A DNA stretch of 59,179 bases from Priapulus caudatus (Eukaryota > Priapulida > Priapulimorpha > Priapulimorphida > Priapulidae): contig NW_014577076.1 of NCBI RefSeq assembly GCF_000485595.1, forward strand, positions 1,273,868-1,333,046, read 5' to 3'. This document shows, piece after piece, positions 58,548 to 59,179 of the stretch. A program made the translations under genes and the position numbers. The notes under the pieces were generated by a model. That model was given only the letters and a program-made list of their open reading frames with translations, was not told the origin of the DNA and did not search any database. Each line of letters begins with the position of its first letter. Position 1 is the first letter of the stretch.

Positions 58548-59179
58548 AGTCTATTACGTGGTTGCGACGGGAGCTGAGTGACAGCGGACATTTTATTTGC
58601 GTAGGAGCAGTCAAGCCAAGTACGACAGTAGCAGCAGTACAACAGCACGCAGATAGCAGTAGCAGCTAGCAGGCAGTTACGGCAGTAGCACTAGCAGCAG
58701 TAACCCACAGTAGGCAGTAGGGCAGGCAGGAGGGCAGTAGAAGCGCAAGCGTTTAAAGCCGGCAACTATGCGCATCCAACAAGCTAATTTTACAACGGTT
58801 CGACTACACATATCATGTCGTCATGGCATATCACACTATCCTTATGCGCACAAATAAACTCTCGCTCTCTCCCCATTTCAGTGGTGACGCGTTTGCTAAA
58901 CGCACGAAGAAAGAGGTGCGAAATCTGGTAATCTGGCGCCAACGCATAAATTGTTTCGCCAAGAATCGGTTAGGTGACGTCACATGTTTTTATCTTTGCT
59001 ACACCCGTAACGCAGCACCGCTGCACGGTTGCTTGGCAGGGCAACGCGAACGTGTCAACAAGATCGGAGAATTTTAATAACATTGGAGGTATTTTCAAAT
59101 GCCTTTTATAAGACAACGCGCAGTGAAATGGGAGGAACTAGAGTTTATTTTGTCATAAGGTAGTGTGATTATGCAAGAC
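58548..59179. other. Non-coding DNA, CAGTAG repeats
   Basis: At 58620-58750 CAGTAGCAGCAGTA and GGCAGTAGGGCAGGCAGG form a degenerate trinucleotide tract. No exon recognised to the window end. Confidence 0.4.

Overview
The window is nuclear DNA of a metazoan, most likely a marine invertebrate. The evidence is spliced genes with GT/AG introns, two conserved animal protein families, long stretches without genes, very long dinucleotide microsatellites and a dense load of short non-autonomous DNA transposons. The phylum cannot be fixed from the sequence. A 10-N gap (47081-47090) inside a (GA)n tract marks a draft assembly.

Genes. The one complete gene is a GID8/TWA1 homologue on the minus strand (15167-19973). 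It has four coding exons with consensus splice sites and encodes about 233 residues of the CTLH/GID ubiquitin ligase subunit. On the plus strand a single 102-bp exon (36784-36885) encodes a WW domain that closely matches the first WW of ARHGAP39/Vilse. Its partner exons are not visible, so that gene has very long introns. Three further exons are proposed from splice and reading-frame evidence only: a start exon on the minus strand (4261-4424) with glycine-rich heptads, an isolated phase 1-1 exon (5544-5699, plus), and a short start exon (56717-56754, plus) in a CpG-rich promoter-like zone.

Mobile elements. Most of the remaining interpretable sequence is inverted-repeat elements. The most striking set is a family whose ends read CAGGAGT or CAGGGGT and which makes 7-bp target duplications. 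Five members are bare hairpins of 34-45 bp (2733, 31662, 34121, 36659, 56182) and one is an 819-bp foldback (34772-35590). A 751-bp foldback in GID8 intron 1 (CAGAAGT ends) and two CAAGAGCG-ended elements (33282, 44004) share the CA...TG ends and the 7-bp duplication size. There are also several hAT-type elements with 8-bp duplications. One of them, in GID8 intron 2, still carries the C-terminal dimerisation segment of a transposase. A 4.46-kb element with long, internally repeated arms (26063-30526), a Mutator-like element (46041-46452) and a TA-flanked element (49014-49702) complete the set.

Tandem repeats. (GA)n, (CA)n, (TA)n and (ACGC)n tracts recur throughout. A ~530-bp alternating purine/pyrimidine minisatellite (12940-13470) lies between inverted repeats, and a ~500-bp A/C-only tract lies at 57245-57730. 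Most long open frames in the window are simple-repeat artefacts.

The genes have no evident functional relation to each other. The mobile elements occupy introns and intergenic DNA without breaking the recognised exons.
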